DNA of 64,000 bases, taken from the NCBI GenBank assembly GCA_959347315.1, contig OY365810.1, positions 27,046,585 through 27,110,584 on the forward strand. The letters are read 5' to 3'. Below are positions 48,889-57,286 of the stretch, in pieces (the first letter of the stretch is position 1; every line of letters begins with the position of its first letter). The notes beneath the pieces were generated by a model. It did no database searches, was not told where the DNA came from, and saw only the letters and a list, made by a program, of their open reading frames with translations. Source of the stretch: Bimastos eiseni (lineage: Eukaryota > Annelida > Clitellata > Crassiclitellata > Lumbricidae). The position numbers and the translations under genes are program-made.

Positions 48889-50747
48889 GACAGAGAGACA
48901 CTAGCTGTGGTCAGCAAACCTCTTGGACTTGTCGTTGATAAAAGTTGATAGAATATGAGAAATTGCCTTACCTTGTTTTTTCTTTTTGCACTCAGAGTTA
49001 CACAGCAGTCTTATGGTTAGTGTTCTGAACTGTCAGTTGGGAGGTTATGGTTCAAACCCTTTGGGGACAGAGTGGTATTTCTAGATTTCTATTTCACTTT
49101 GGGTCAAGTGGGAACTCTACTTTGAAAAGTGTATGTTGACTGGACACTGTTGATCGAATATATCAGGTGGTTGGGGAATAATGGACCAAATAATAAACCA
49201 CTTATGTGGCCAATGCACACGGGCCTTGGAGCCAACACAAACAAATTTCTTTCTTGAAAAATCATGTTAACCAATACTTAGCAGGGCTGAATAGAAAGTT
49301 ACAAATAAATTGAAAGTTAATTACAATTACGTACAATACGATATGCATCATGTGGTCTAAGACACATTTTAGACAAAGGAATTTTCTTAGGTTATCAGAA
49401 CTTATCATTATAGACTTATAGATAATTTTGTATGGTCCTGATTTTACTACCATCTCGCTCAACTTGGATCTGCGCAGAAAAGTGTGAACCATTTTTATAA
49501 AATGTTGTACGCACAAAATTTGTTATGCACGCTGTCTCTATAAAAAATTAGAGTTAACATTGGATATGATTAAGGCAGTGAAGTACCATATGCTGTCACA
49601 TGTTGAGGTTAAGGCAGTGAAGTACCATATGCTGTCATATGTTGAGGTTAAGGCAGGGAAGTGCTATATGCTGTCACAGGTTGAGATTAAGGCAATGAAG
49701 TATTATATGCTGTCACAGGTTGAGGTTAAGGCAATGAAGTACCATTTACTGTCACATGTTGAGGTTAAGGCAGTGAAGCCCACCACATGCGGTATACAAG
49801 ATAATGAAAAGTAGTACCTCATAGTATCTATCCATCAATGCTGAACATTCAGTCACCCAAACCGTGGTTACCTCTTTGGATCAGCTCAACATTTTTTTGT
49901 GATGAGCTGCATTTGGTTTCCAACTCATTTTTAGTACACTCTCATTGTTAAAGTCTGAAATGATCAAGCACTGTTTTTCTGTGGTCTGTTTGGATGAGTG
50001 AATGTTTAGCACTGCTTGTTAGTCACTGGTAGATACTATGTTCTTTATTTTACATACCTGTTTGTATCAACATTTTTTGTTCACAAAGCTTCGTACGTTA
50101 AATGATATTTCATTTTAAGTACAGATGTGAAAAGTATGGTAATAACTTGATGCCGCTATCTTATCTCAGCAGAATCTGAATTCAAAACAGGGGAGAGAGA
50201 GAGTGGAGGACAGTGTATTACTACTTGGTAGTTTTATGTTATCTTATTTATGTTTCTGGGATATTACTTATAAGATTATCTGAATTTGTCATCTCCTGGT
50301 AGACTTTTTCATTAAATATTTGTTGAGTTAATGATTACCAATTGGGCTATAATTGTTACATTTTTTTTATATTATTATGTTTGTTATCGTTATTTTGGTT
50401 ATTAGTATTTGTTGCCCTATTGCACTTATTGTTATAGATGTGTCATTTAGTTAATTTTCTTGTAAGTTTTTCTTGTATCTGTGAAGTGTTCCTCTTAGTT
50501 TTGTTGAAACATGAATGGTCAACATTGTTTACAGGAGCACTGTCGACACTGTGGTCATGTGTTCTGTGAAGAGTGCGTGTCTCGATCTCTTCCGAGTGGT
50601 CCCAACCATCGACCGGCCAATCTCTGCCATCCCTGTTATAATTCTCTGGTCATGGCTAAGGAAACAACAGTCGATCACTCTCACTTTGAAATGACAGTTG
50701 ATCAGCCGTGTGGCGGCAATTCCAGGCAACCCTACAAATCTTCTTAG
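30214..50747 (+). CDS. RABEP1: Rabaptin (Rab GTPase-binding effector) with C-terminal FYVE finger, 17 exons
   Basis: Coiled-coil effector that links Rab4/Rab5 and Rabex-5 on early endosomes. Exons: 30214-30271, 31827-31940, 32732-32956, 36349-36475, 38494-38596, 39671-39787, 40361-40478, 41135-41217, 41980-42189, 43013-43111, 44252-44290, 44527-44613, 45424-45601, 47342-47451, 48067-48183, 48708-48821, 50535-50747. All junctions are GT/AG with matching phases, giving 703 residues (mammalian rabaptin-5 is 862). Rabaptin signatures in order: EFNQQRAKFMELFKQKE (exon 2), REELASLQSII (3), ENLEYSMKKAQEDADKLRSV (5-6), TEWDTLQRQ (8), a CVEC pair (9), ELLLKYREEV (13) and QTDFIKFSQSLQIELGKLR (15-16, Rab5-binding region). 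The start has A at -3 and G at +4, with an in-frame TAA at 30172-30174. The protein is shorter than vertebrate rabaptin-5 between exons 6 and 8. Identification is firm; the exact exon set needs transcripts. Confidence 0.95.
30705..31100 (+). repeat. Degenerate CCTAACCGACCCTCACGATGC repeat
   Basis: About ten imperfect units built on CCCTAACC-GACCCTCACGA-GCC lie in rabaptin intron 1. The same words occur at about 966-1075 and 4012-4072, each time inside a mobile-element context, so this is probably the interior of a transposon family. The open frame 30434-30877 across it is without recognisable protein features. Confidence 0.7.
31827..32956 (+). CDS. RABEP1: Rabaptin exons 2-3, N-terminal coiled coil
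   Basis: Exon 2 (31827-31940) and exon 3 (32732-32956) encode residues 20-132, almost entirely heptad-like coiled coil. EFNQQRAKFMELFKQKE and REELASLQSII align without gaps to the start of vertebrate rabaptin-5, the part known to bind Rab4. Phase 1 is kept at both ends of each exon. Intron 2 carries the hAT relic, and exon 3 is followed after 16 bases by a MITE. Confidence 0.92.
32020..32499 (+). mobile_element. hAT element with remnant of transposase C-terminus
   Basis: A frame at about 32162-32275 reads PATSTLIERVFNSGGIFMRP then HRARLSNKTLSNL, the hAT dimerisation block (pattern PATSxxSERVFSxxGxxxxxxRxxL). The flanks have inverse CTCGAGT/GGACTC-rich ends: CATGATGCAGT at left and ACTACATCACTG at right. 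CTATAGGG (32012-32019) and GCATAGGG (32500-32507) outside the ends agree at 6 of 8 bases, as for a decayed 8-base target duplication. It is a deletion derivative within rabaptin intron 2 and cannot encode a full transposase. Confidence 0.65.
32973..33321. mobile_element. hAT MITE, 349 bp, 16 bp after rabaptin exon 3
   Basis: The ends are CAGTGTTTCCCAAAC and its inverse GTTAGGGAAACACTG. The outside octamers GTCTATGA (32965-32972) and TTCTATGA (33322-33329) match at 7 of 8, an 8-base duplication typical of hAT. GTGGGTCGCAATCC-type sequence follows each end. The related fragment 6674-6880 shares the interior in inverted orientation. It inserted 16 bases beyond the exon 3 donor without disturbing it. 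Confidence 0.85.
33551..34396 (+). repeat. Direct repeat pair, about 80 bp, in intron 3
   Basis: TTGTTTCGATTTTAATCATT ... GTGAATTGGCTTAATTCTTC ... GTAAGATGAGTGGCAG at about 33551-33620 returns at about 34318-34393 with few changes. Confidence 0.75.
33731..33800 (+). mobile_element. LINE/SINE 3' tail relic
   Basis: GAGCTGGGAGCTCCTCTGAG then TAGGTATCTTGGAGGGTGCTAT, the same tail family as at 16021, 36614 and 40862. Intron 3. Confidence 0.5.
34652..35680 (+). repeat. Direct repeat pair flanking about 0.9 kb
   Basis: AAATTTAAAACCGTATTAGT followed by TGTTATTACAGGGA at about 34694-34730 recurs at about 35637-35670, each preceded by a T-rich run and TTTTACA. It may mark two copies of one element or a local duplication. 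Confidence 0.6.
34864..34932 (+). repeat. 18-bp tandem repeat
   Basis: About four units of GTGTAAACTGTCTACTC in intron 3. Confidence 0.85.
36349..36475 (+). CDS. RABEP1: Rabaptin exon 4
   Basis: Encodes residues 133-174: ELTIQVEQSSSAQYEQEIAK then a Leu/Lys/Glu-rich coiled coil ending ETRSKVNRDR. Entry is in phase 1 after TTTCACAG and exit in phase 2 at GATAG|GTAGTA. Confidence 0.9.
36614..36692 (+). mobile_element. LINE/SINE 3' tail with ATTG repeat
   Basis: TGGGTTGGGAGCACCTCTGA ... ATCTGGAAGAGGCGCTATAT, then an ATTGATTG tail. Intron 4. Confidence 0.6.
37770..37940. mobile_element. hAT MITE, 171 bp, perfect 8-bp duplication
   Basis: It begins TAGGGCTGTACCGAAT and ends ATTCGGTACAGTCCTA. ATTGTCAC stands immediately outside at both sides (37762-37769 and 37941-37948). 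The interior has repeated GGCCGAATAGT. Relatives with TTCGG/CCGAATA words lie at 19640-19740 and 34555-34610. Intron 4. Confidence 0.92.
38494..38596 (+). CDS. RABEP1: Rabaptin exon 5
   Basis: Encodes residues 175-209, ending ENLEYSMKK in phase 0, and joins exon 6 to give the conserved ENLEYSMKKAQEDADKLRSV block. The first part, with DPRDADEE, is acidic and breaks the coiled coil. Confidence 0.92.
38651..38870 (+). pseudogene. Possible LINE C-terminal remnant
   Basis: The frame ends ITSFKNKLREHLLHSI and a stop, like the SxxxFKxxLKxxLF end of many LINE polymerases. Nothing upstream confirms it. Intron 5. Confidence 0.3.
39181..39215 (-). mobile_element. LINE/SINE 3' tail fragment, inverted
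   Basis: CCTACTCAGAGGAGCTCCCAG is the inverse of the CTGGGAGCTCCTCTGAGTAGG tail seen at 33731. Intron 5. Confidence 0.45.
39671..40478 (+). CDS. RABEP1: Rabaptin exons 6-7
   Basis: Exon 6 (39671-39787) encodes residues 210-248, coiled coil starting AQEDADKLRSVITPFEEE. Exon 7 (40361-40478) encodes residues 249-287, which opens as coiled coil (ELRGLQETSKRRR) and turns into a Ser/Pro-rich linker. Vertebrate rabaptins have a much longer region here. The exon 6 acceptor (TATCAAG) and exon 7 acceptor (AACTAAG) are weak AAG types, but the conserved block and phase support them. Confidence 0.88.
40740..40965 (+). mobile_element. LINE 3' end with GATT repeat tail
   Basis: A frame near 40768 reads IWNRLPKSVAS, the WNxLPxxxRS motif of LINE C-termini. 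It is followed at 40862 by the shared tail (GACTGGGAGCGCCTCTGAGT ... ATCTTGAAGGTGTGCT) and then ATTGATTGATTG. This copy ties the tail family to a LINE. Intron 7. Confidence 0.55.
41135..41217 (+). CDS. RABEP1: Rabaptin exon 8
   Basis: Encodes residues 288-315, a linker then VRFVKRTEWDTLQRQ, matching the conserved xETEWNxLQxE block before the second coiled coil of rabaptins. Exit in phase 0. Confidence 0.92.
41605..41719 (+). other. Possible alternative exon in intron 8
   Basis: The open stretch begins after TTCAG at 41604 (LHDSLDKVIQSFREFYSASS...) and has good donors at 41666 (TTCAG|GTAAAC) and 41720 (TTAG|GTGAGA). Either length (61 or 115) would shift the frame into exon 9, so it is not part of the main transcript model. 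It may be a cassette with another partner, or chance. Confidence 0.2.
41980..42189 (+). CDS. RABEP1: Rabaptin exon 9, CxxC block
   Basis: Encodes residues 316-385. RPCVECEKLRAKLKLLQDNE carries a CxxC pair at residues 323 and 326, equivalent to the CDMC pair of vertebrate rabaptin-5, followed by coiled coil. This lies in the region that binds Rabex-5 in mammals. The last 25 bases and the donor are tandemly triplicated (see the repeat entry). Confidence 0.93.
42164..42290 (+). repeat. 47-bp tandem triplication of exon 9 end and donor
   Basis: Three copies of a 47-base unit containing AAGAAGCACTGTTACAG|GTAATGTC start at about 42164, 42211 and 42258, giving three identical donors (GT at 42190, 42237, 42284). 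The first keeps frame with exon 10. The others add sequence that meets TAG at 42211-42213 after seven codons. Confidence 0.95.
42718..42786 (+). repeat. 22-bp tandem repeat
   Basis: Three exact units of AAAAGGAATACTGGTTGCGATG in intron 9. Confidence 0.95.
43013..44613 (+). CDS. RABEP1: Rabaptin exons 10-12
   Basis: Exon 10 (43013-43111; residues 386-418), micro-exon 11 (44252-44290; 13 codons, SAMTTYREDLQAE) and exon 12 (44527-44613; residues 432-460) are all phase 0 at both ends. They encode continuous coiled coil; NDELVGKHSRF in exon 12 aligns with NDSLQGKHSLH of vertebrate rabaptin-5. Because all three are phase 0, skipping any of them would keep frame. Confidence 0.88.
43535..44175 (+). 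repeat. 24/26-bp minisatellite, about 25 units
   Basis: Units of CTTTCTGTTCATTGAAAGTAACTGAA (26) alternate irregularly with a 24-base form lacking TT/CT near the start. It fills about 640 bp of intron 10, ending some 75 bases before exon 11. Confidence 0.93.
45424..45601 (+). CDS. RABEP1: Rabaptin exon 13
   Basis: Encodes residues 461-519. EIQELLLKYREEVIAAKVGK aligns with the conserved ALRELVLKYREDIINVRTAA block. Strong coiled coil. Exit in phase 1 at CTTG|GTGAGC. Confidence 0.93.
45697..45850 (+). mobile_element. tRNA-derived SINE-like sequence
   Basis: TGGACCGATTGGTCGTCTG resembles a polymerase III A box and GGGTTTGAACTTG, about 35 bases later, a B box. A similar arrangement is at 48995-49240. 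The tail is not clear. Intron 13. Confidence 0.45.
45851..46640. other. GC-richer unidentified block in intron 13
   Basis: From about 45960 to 46640 the sequence is visibly richer in G and C than the introns around it and has several short open frames on both strands, none recognised. It may be a foreign insertion such as a retroelement body. I see no terminal repeats. Confidence 0.4.
47342..48183 (+). CDS. RABEP1: Rabaptin exons 14-15, Rab5-binding coiled coil
   Basis: Exon 14 (47342-47451; residues 520-556) and exon 15 (48067-48183; residues 557-595). LNARIDALRTDVENSEAGQT then DFIKFSQSLQ corresponds to the LQTELDVSEQVQRDFVKLSQ segment of rabaptin-5, part of the C-terminal helix pair that grips Rab5-GTP. 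Confidence 0.92.
48340..48374. repeat. TA microsatellite
   Basis: (TA)n of about 35 bases in intron 15. Confidence 0.95.
48708..48821 (+). CDS. RABEP1: Rabaptin exon 16, first half of FYVE finger
   Basis: Residues 596-633. IELGKLRLSEREVRW finishes the coiled coil, and WQHPDDVTECEDCQKSF supplies the FYVE N-lobe with zinc ligands C619 and C622. The canonical WxxD is altered to WQHPDD. The exon ends at SAK, just before the histidine-rich turn. Confidence 0.92.
48842..48898. repeat. GACA microsatellite
   Basis: (ACAG)n with GAGA interruptions, beginning about 20 bases after exon 16. Confidence 0.93.
48995..49240 (+). mobile_element. tRNA-derived SINE
   Basis: TCTTATGGTTAGTGTTCTGA gives an A-box-like head and GGTTCAAACCC at about 49049-49059 a good B box. 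The body has the CTTTGGGTCAAGTGGGAACT stretch resembling the common SINE CCTTGGGCAAG segment. Intron 16. Confidence 0.55.
49572..49780 (+). repeat. 39-bp tandem repeat, about 5.3 units
   Basis: Units starting AAGGCAGTGAAGTACCATAT at 49572, 49611, 49650, 49689, 49728 and 49767. The period is a multiple of three, so it stays open as KAVKYHMLSHVEV repeats (49560-49814). It lies in intron 16 with no splice or homology support for coding. Confidence 0.93.
50535..50747 (+). CDS. RABEP1: Rabaptin exon 17, FYVE C-lobe and C-terminus
   Basis: Residues 634-703. EHCRHCGHVFCEEC holds zinc ligands C636, C639, C644 and C647, and ANLCHPCYNSLV holds C664 and C667. FYVE domains normally carry RRHHCRxCG and RVC for phosphatidylinositol 3-phosphate; here these are AKEHCRHCG and NLC. 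The last about 30 residues are polar and not recognised. The stop is TAG. Confidence 0.93.
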   Translation, partial: EHCRHCGHVFCEECVSRSLPSGPNHRPANLCHPCYNSLVMAKETTVDHSHFEMTVDQPCGGNSRQPYKSS

Positions 50748-51080
50748 ACTTCGTGGGAACGGTTACATCGAGATACTCTTTGTTACTGGACTATTTATGA
50801 TTGCGACGATGGCTGTGATGATTTTGGTGATGATTTCATAACACTTACTGAGAAATGTATAATTGTTCGATTAATTTAAATTGTAATTAAGGAATACTTG
50901 TTCATCCTGGTGCTCATCTGCTTCTGCAGTATTGCAAACGGCAGCTATAGCTAGTACGTTGGCACAATGTTATGGGTAGCAATTGTTGACCAAGTGAAAA
51001 CTTAATATAGGAAAAATTGCATTTGTGATTTTTGGCCATTTTTATTGTGATGAAGTTAACCTGATCAAAATAGTTGTAGT

Positions 51081-51086
51081 AATAAA
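51081..51086 (+). promoter_or_regulatory. Candidate poly(A) signal of rabaptin
   Basis: AATAAA, 334 bases after the stop codon, followed by GT-rich sequence (GGTGCTATTGGTATTGGTAATGG). It would give a 3' UTR of about 360 bases. Confidence 0.5.
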
Positions 51087-52250
51087 GAGCTGTGGTGCTA
51101 TTGGTATTGGTAATGGTTTTAGAAAGCTGTGATGCTAATAGTAAATCTGTTGCTCATCGTTGTTTTCAGATTTTACTGTTTTCAACTGTTGTTCTGGTTC
51201 ATGTGCCTTCAGTGACCTGCAGCATCTTCTGATTGCAGAGTATTGTGTTTATGTGGAGTTTCTGAAGACTGTCTAAAACAGGATTGTCCGGGAGCTTCAA
51301 AGCTATCTTTACTGTCTATGTTGTCACTTTGGCAAACCAGTTGACTGTGGCAATGAACTTGATGATTTATTGGATCCGGTATTGTATTTGGATTTTTCAC
51401 GGCCTCAACACAAGCGTGTTTCTTAAGGTGGTTAATGTCAATGGCCATAACCTTTCTTCGAAATTTGATAATCTATGTAGGAATAGTTTATCTTCTTTGA
51501 TGATAAGTTATTTGTATATTTTTAGTTGTATGAGAATTTCTGACGTGATGTTCATTTCCTTTGTGTGATGCAGTGTAAAGTTTATCAAGAATTCTCATAT
51601 GATTGTAGACAATGGATTAGTCTATTCAACTGGTTTCTTAGAAACCTTGGTTATGGCAAACTCTGTTCGATACACAGATTCTATACTAATGAGCAGCTTT
51701 CATTACAGTGGAATTCATAACAGGAATGCAATAATTAACTATTGGTGATTTGCATGGAATTTTATTTATTTCAACTTTAACCATTGTTTCACTTCTCATT
51801 ATTGCAGTTCTGATTTTAATATTCCGTTTTGTGGACGTCATAATTAGACAGTTATTTTTGCGTACGTACATATTACGTACCCCTCCCCACCGCACGCACC
51901 CGTACGCAAATTACCCGAAATTGAACCTCCTTGCTGCGTATGTAATAATATATGTGGACGATCCCTAATGACAACTGATGTTGCATCACATTCTTGTTAG
52001 TGACAAATAACCATGGCAAGGATTTCACAAAATGTAAATGAGCTAAATAACTATTGCTTTTCTGTGAAGGACACTGCCTTACACAGCATGAAACATTACA
52101 GTTTTTGGTCAGATACCTAGTTTAACAGACTACAACACAAGCAAATGTAATCAATGGCACTCACACTGAGTATAACAAAGTTCATAAAACACTACTTTGA
52201 ACTTTTTTGCTCTGGTGATTTATTGTACAGTTTGTTGGTTGCTGAGGAAG

Positions 52251-52333
52251 TGTATGGTATGTATGTATGTATGGTCTGTATGGTGTGTATGTATGTATGT
52301 ATGTATGGTATGTATGTATGGTATGTATGTATA
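52251..52333. repeat. GTAT microsatellite
   Basis: (GTAT)n with GTCT and GGTAT interruptions. Confidence 0.9.
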
Positions 52334-54672
52334 TTTGGATTCGTTTACACACTTCTGGTTTGTGTGCCATTCTGCATAATGCAAATTGGTGATGTGTCCC
52401 ATAATACTGTTCGCTTAACATGTTGCAATGGTTAACGTGTTCTACAAGAACTGCTATGAACCCAAAATATTTTCTTTTTTTAGAATTTTGGTATTTTTTA
52501 TGCTTGGCATGGTTGACATGGCATATCATAAAACTTTGTATTAACAGGTCAACAATGCATTTAGATACATGCATGGATGGTACTTTGTAGGAAATGGGCC
52601 GATAGCACTGAATGTACTCCTTTGATACAGCCTCATATCCCCTGTTTGTGTTGAAATTGTATTCATGTGCACATTGTGCAGGGATCAGTTTTTCAATTTG
52701 ACTTTGGTTTGCATATCATAAATGTCTAAGATGGACTAACTCTTTATAGATTTTGGGTGTTTTGTTTCGTAAGAACTAAGACTTTGTTTAGTTTTTGTTC
52801 ATCTACTTATCGCAGGCTCTTGGTAAGATTGGCCAAACCTTAGGGCACTTATCTCCTATTTGAAGAGATATTATTGGCTGGTTAATTGCAGCAGTTTATT
52901 TTCATATCCACATTTGAAACTTGATGTTTATGTCTGCGGCTGCCATTTTATTTACAAGTAGCCGCTTTTCGAACCTCACCAGGAAATGTGTATAGAAGTA
53001 GGAATCAGAGTTGTATGGTCTCGAGACAGTGTCTCGGTCTCGAGACAGTTTTTTAGTGTCTCAATCTCGGAAGCCTGCTGTCTCGGTCTCGAGGTAGTAT
53101 CTCGAATTTTCAGAAACGCTCTTGAAGTGAAAGTCTTGTTCTGTCTCGAACAAGCGGTCTCGATAAGTTTCGCGTTAACTGTCTTAACATTTTGCGCTAG
53201 AAACTGAAACCGGAATTTACGATAGATGGTAATTCTGGTTAACGCACGAGTCACATGATACTGAAATCAATTCAATTGTCTTAAAGTGGAAAAATGTCTG
53301 AGAGAACTGTCCTCTTTCAGTTTTCAAGATATCGTACGTTCAACTGGACCCTCTGGCGGATTCCCAGGCCTTCTCTGCCCTCAATGTAGACATTATATAT
53401 GCGTGGCTGGAAAAATCTATAGCCGCCACTGAGCCAAGGCCTACGATACAGTGTGTATCATAATACTCTTCTTAATTATTTATTAGAGCACTATAGATAG
53501 CGCATGCGTGGAATGCAACTCGGCTGATTTGTCAGCTCTTTTGATATCCGTTTGCAACGAGTTCGTTGCCTCCGAAACTGTTCTCTTTTATAGGTATTGA
53601 TCTGAGAGCGCTCATTAGTAAGCAAACTTGAAGGGACGTGTTAAAAAGGGGTGACCTAATCTATAAATTTAGCCGACCACACGGGCACTGACGAAAGAAA
53701 GCAACATGAGGATTTGAAATATGTTGGCTGGTTAAATAGCCACCTAGAATGCTATCGTCGCCTACATGCAAGGCCTAAAGGTCAGCAGAGATAACGTATG
53801 AATATTAATTAAAATTTTTGGTGAGACGCTTGGAGAAGAAGACAGACATGGCAACGAAATAAAATAAAAAATACTCTATCGTCTTTTACATGATATCGTA
53901 ATTTTCAGATTGAAATAAGACGAGGCATGCTGCGTCCTCCTCCTCCACCTCCTCCTTCTGCCTTGTCTTGAGATATAGGCCTACACGCCGAGGCACTAAT
54001 TGCCTCGTCTCACCTCATATTGGCTACGGGCGCTGACCATCTCTATAGCGTTTTGTAATCCGTGTTGCTTTGTTGGTTCATACTCCACTCGATGCAACTT
54101 AATCATCGCCTACAGCTCTCTTTGTGATTAGCACAGCGAGTGACACGACATCCGCCCGTGTCTGTCACACCAATAGACGGCGGAGCAGCGGGCCCGCCAA
54201 ACCTGGAGGCGGGTCTAAGCATCGTGACTGGAACCGAGATTTTAGGAAGGACAGACGCTTTTTGCTCGATTGCTACAAGCGTCGTTTATAGCCTCAGCCT
54301 ATTATGTATATTACGTATAGGCCTATCGGATCTAAACACCCGTCACTTACGTAAACCATCGGAGGGCGAAATTATTCTTTCGCTGATTTTGTGCCAGCGT
54401 TTATTCATATTCGGTTATTGTCCTTCCTTTCAGAGTGACAAAATCCGGTATTATTTGCATTATCGCCATAATGCGGGCACTGTGCAAGCGTATCATCGTA
54501 TAAGGCCACGCTTGGCCTATAACGTTAAATTAGTTTTGACTTGTTTAAGAAACTGGAATTGTGTCAACCGTGAAACAAGAGGACTATAGAACGCGTCGTG
54601 TCTTCGGTGAGTGAAGTAGGAGTGGCCTTTGCTGTTCGTTTGCCCATGGATCTGTCTGGAGAGGGCGACAGA

Positions 54673-54766
54673 ATGGCCTTCATCAACCGACGATACATCT
54701 GCTATGTCTCTCTTCTCGCTTTCGTCTACAGCGGTCTACCTGTCATCTGCCAGGAAACTACTTCAG
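54673..54766 (+). CDS. Receptor-like protein, signal-peptide exon (partial gene)
   Basis: ATG at 54673 (AGAATGG, good Kozak context) opens MAFINRRYICYVSLLAFVYS then GLPVICQ, a typical signal peptide with basic start, hydrophobic core and a probable cut after Cys-Gln. The exon ends ETTS in phase 1 at TTCAG|GTATAA. An in-frame ATG at 54646 would add nine residues. It joins in phase to the immunoglobulin exon at 63628-63770. Together they resemble the N-terminus of class III/V receptor tyrosine kinases (PDGFR, CSF1R, VEGFR). The kinase and all later domains lie beyond the window, so the family is a hypothesis; another immunoglobulin-superfamily receptor is possible. Confidence 0.55.
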
Positions 54767-55016
54767 GTATAATAAATTAGCCCCCGTATATATAGTCAGC
54801 TAGGCCTATGGTTTGTGTGTGAACTACGTGCGGTCTTACAGGGCTACGGTTTAAAACGTTGATTTCCAAACGGTCGATCATAAGTGTGGCACGCTTTCGT
54901 CTGGTTAGATATAAATCTGGTGGAGGGACTGATTAAAGTTTGGATTGACTGATTGATGAATGGCTTGTTGGAGTGATTGGTTCATGGATTGACTAAAGAA
55001 TTGTTTATTTAATCAA

Positions 55017-55124
55017 TGGATGAATGGGTGGATGGATGGATGGATGAATGAATGGATGGATGGGTGGATGGATGGATGGATGGATGGGTGGGTGGATGGA
55101 TGGATGGATGGATGGATGGATCGC
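55017..55124. repeat. ATGG microsatellite
   Basis: (GGAT)n with GGGT variants over about 100 bases. Confidence 0.95.
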
Positions 55125-56485
55125 TTGGTTAGTGGAAGAATCGAGAAGTGGGCGAACGTATGTATGGTCGATAGATAAATAAATGGAGGTGTGGATGAGA
55201 CCACATGGATGGATTAGATGAAGGATTACTGGAGGTATGAGTGATTGGCTTAATAAAGCTGTTAATTGAAAACGGAACTGCTTTAGGTCAGGTTACAGCA
55301 TAGCACGCGCCTTCAATAAATCATAGACGAGGACCGAGGTCCATACATGAGTTTGCCAAGTCACTTTTAAGTCCATACATGCATAGGCATATGTACATGT
55401 ATGCGCTAAATAACTCCAGGACAGGTCATCTAGTACAAGAGCACAATAAGAAAACACAATCTACATTTATAATACAGGAAATTAGAGTGTAAGTAATTTA
55501 AGACAGATTCATAGCCTATACGCTCTTGCGTATTTAGATCTACACGTGATCACGTATAGGCTACAGGTTTGCATTTTGTATGAACGAAGAGAACTTATAT
55601 CCCAACTGCACGCGGTTCAAACTACATACTTCGCTTTGACAACGAAACCGTTTTCACGAAACCTTTCCAGTATAATGTGCACCATTCCTCTTAGTTCAGT
55701 CCATTTACCATTGTGAATACCTGTCCTCGTCCACTTTTTTCTACTTATAATCTTCTTTCCCCCGCCTCTTCCAAAGTAGCCTAAATTTATGCCTATGCAG
55801 GCCTATATGGGCTCTATATAAGTAATTAATGACAACAAAAGCGAACATAAAACGTGTTTTTTTCAGAGAATCAACATTCGTCTACTATTTATTTGTATAC
55901 CGTCTTCTCCTTGTGCAATATCAGTAGATTTTGTAATTATTAAACATAGGCCTATATGTTATGCCTACTGTTAAAATATCGACAGCTGGCAGCTTTTACG
56001 GTTTCGCAATAATATTTATTAGAGCGACTCGTGCTCAAAGAATATTGCATATATTACAATATATATTACAATTATATTTTACAATTATATACAATTATAT
56101 ATTACAATTACAATATATATTACAATATACGAATAATTCAGGCAGAAATTACAGGCACACTGCAGAAAATAAAAATAGGTTTAACAGACTTATAAACTAA
56201 CAGGTTTATCGCAATGTTTGCTGTCTACAAAATTACTGTGACGAAATTAATAGTTAGCAACAGCAAAATTATGACTTGACAATGTTCAAACTGTCATGTA
56301 ATTGGTACACATGCATAGCCTACGTTGCAAAACTCATGGCTTGAAAATTCATCAGTTATGTCCTCAAAATGTATCTCAAGTAGTTTATCACTTTCCAAGC
56401 TCAACAATGTCAATCTTTCAGTTTGCCACCACCAGAACATGCAAGTTAAGCCTGTAAATATTAGATATGATGGATCTCAGCATTA

Positions 56486-57286
56486 GCAGAGCCGTCTTCA
56501 GGTTATTAATTTGGCGCACTAGGCAGTTATCTATAAGAGCACCCACAACCCCGTTCCATGACTAGTAAAACGTGATAAATATGGGACACATAAAAATGCG
56601 TTTATTTGCAAAAATAAATTGACGATTCTGGACAACTGCTAGGGATGGAAAGTTAGCTCCAATGCAATTTATGTTTGTTTTGTTTACATCATGTAGCAAG
56701 GAGAGCTGAAATAATAAAATGGTTATACTGGAATGAAAAATTTAGAAATAATACCTCTTTCTCAACTGTCGCTTTATGTTTGCGGTTTTGCGCAGCTTAA
56801 TTTTTTACACGAGTGGTACTAGATGGGCTGAACCAAACAACGATTTAATTTGAAGCATGCACATTAATTGATCGTTATTTATTATCGATTAATAACATCA
56901 ATATACAAGGCAGCAAGAGTAATATATTTAAATTTCTTAATTATATTATATTACGATTTTCGTTAGTCGTTTATTGTATAGGCCTAGGTGGCACACGTGT
57001 CTCGCAGAACTACATAGCTGCAAGACTGTAACAGGTGAGTTATGGTTTCGGTTGTAGGCAAAAGCAGGTTTGAGGTGTTAGCTAAGCGACTGAATATTTT
57101 TATTGGAAATGAAATTAACCTAGAACAATTTTTGAATAACCAATTTAATAATTTTTGAGGTTATCATAAAATTGTTATTCGTGAAATTTTTTTAAATTTT
57201 ATGTGCAATGTAGCAAGATTTGGCGCCTCTGAAATTTGGCGCCAAGGCAGCTGCCTATATCCCCTATGCCAGGAGCCGGCTCTGAG
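56486..57286. mobile_element. Possible MITE with AGAGCCG ends
   Basis: AGAGCCGTC...TTTGGCGCACTAGGCAG at left faces GCGCCAAGGCAGCTGCC...GCCGGCTCT at right in inverse orientation, about 0.8 kb apart. The ends are divergent and no target duplication is visible. Confidence 0.35.

Larger units (their letters stand above)
50748..54672. other. Rabaptin 3' flank and intergenic spacer
   Basis: No coding exon is supported. The first about 340 bases are the probable rabaptin 3' UTR. 51850-51960 has repeated CGTACG words from an unknown element. 53010-53165 has a loose TCTCGAGACAG/TCTCGGTCTC repeat. The open frame 54140-54589 on the plus strand has no recognisable feature and may be leader or promoter DNA of the next gene. 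Confidence 0.55.

Noticed and set aside
54140..54589. 149-codon open frame before the receptor signal exon
   Set aside because: Not recognised, contains TAGGCCTA, and is in another frame than the signal-peptide exon; probably leader or promoter DNA.
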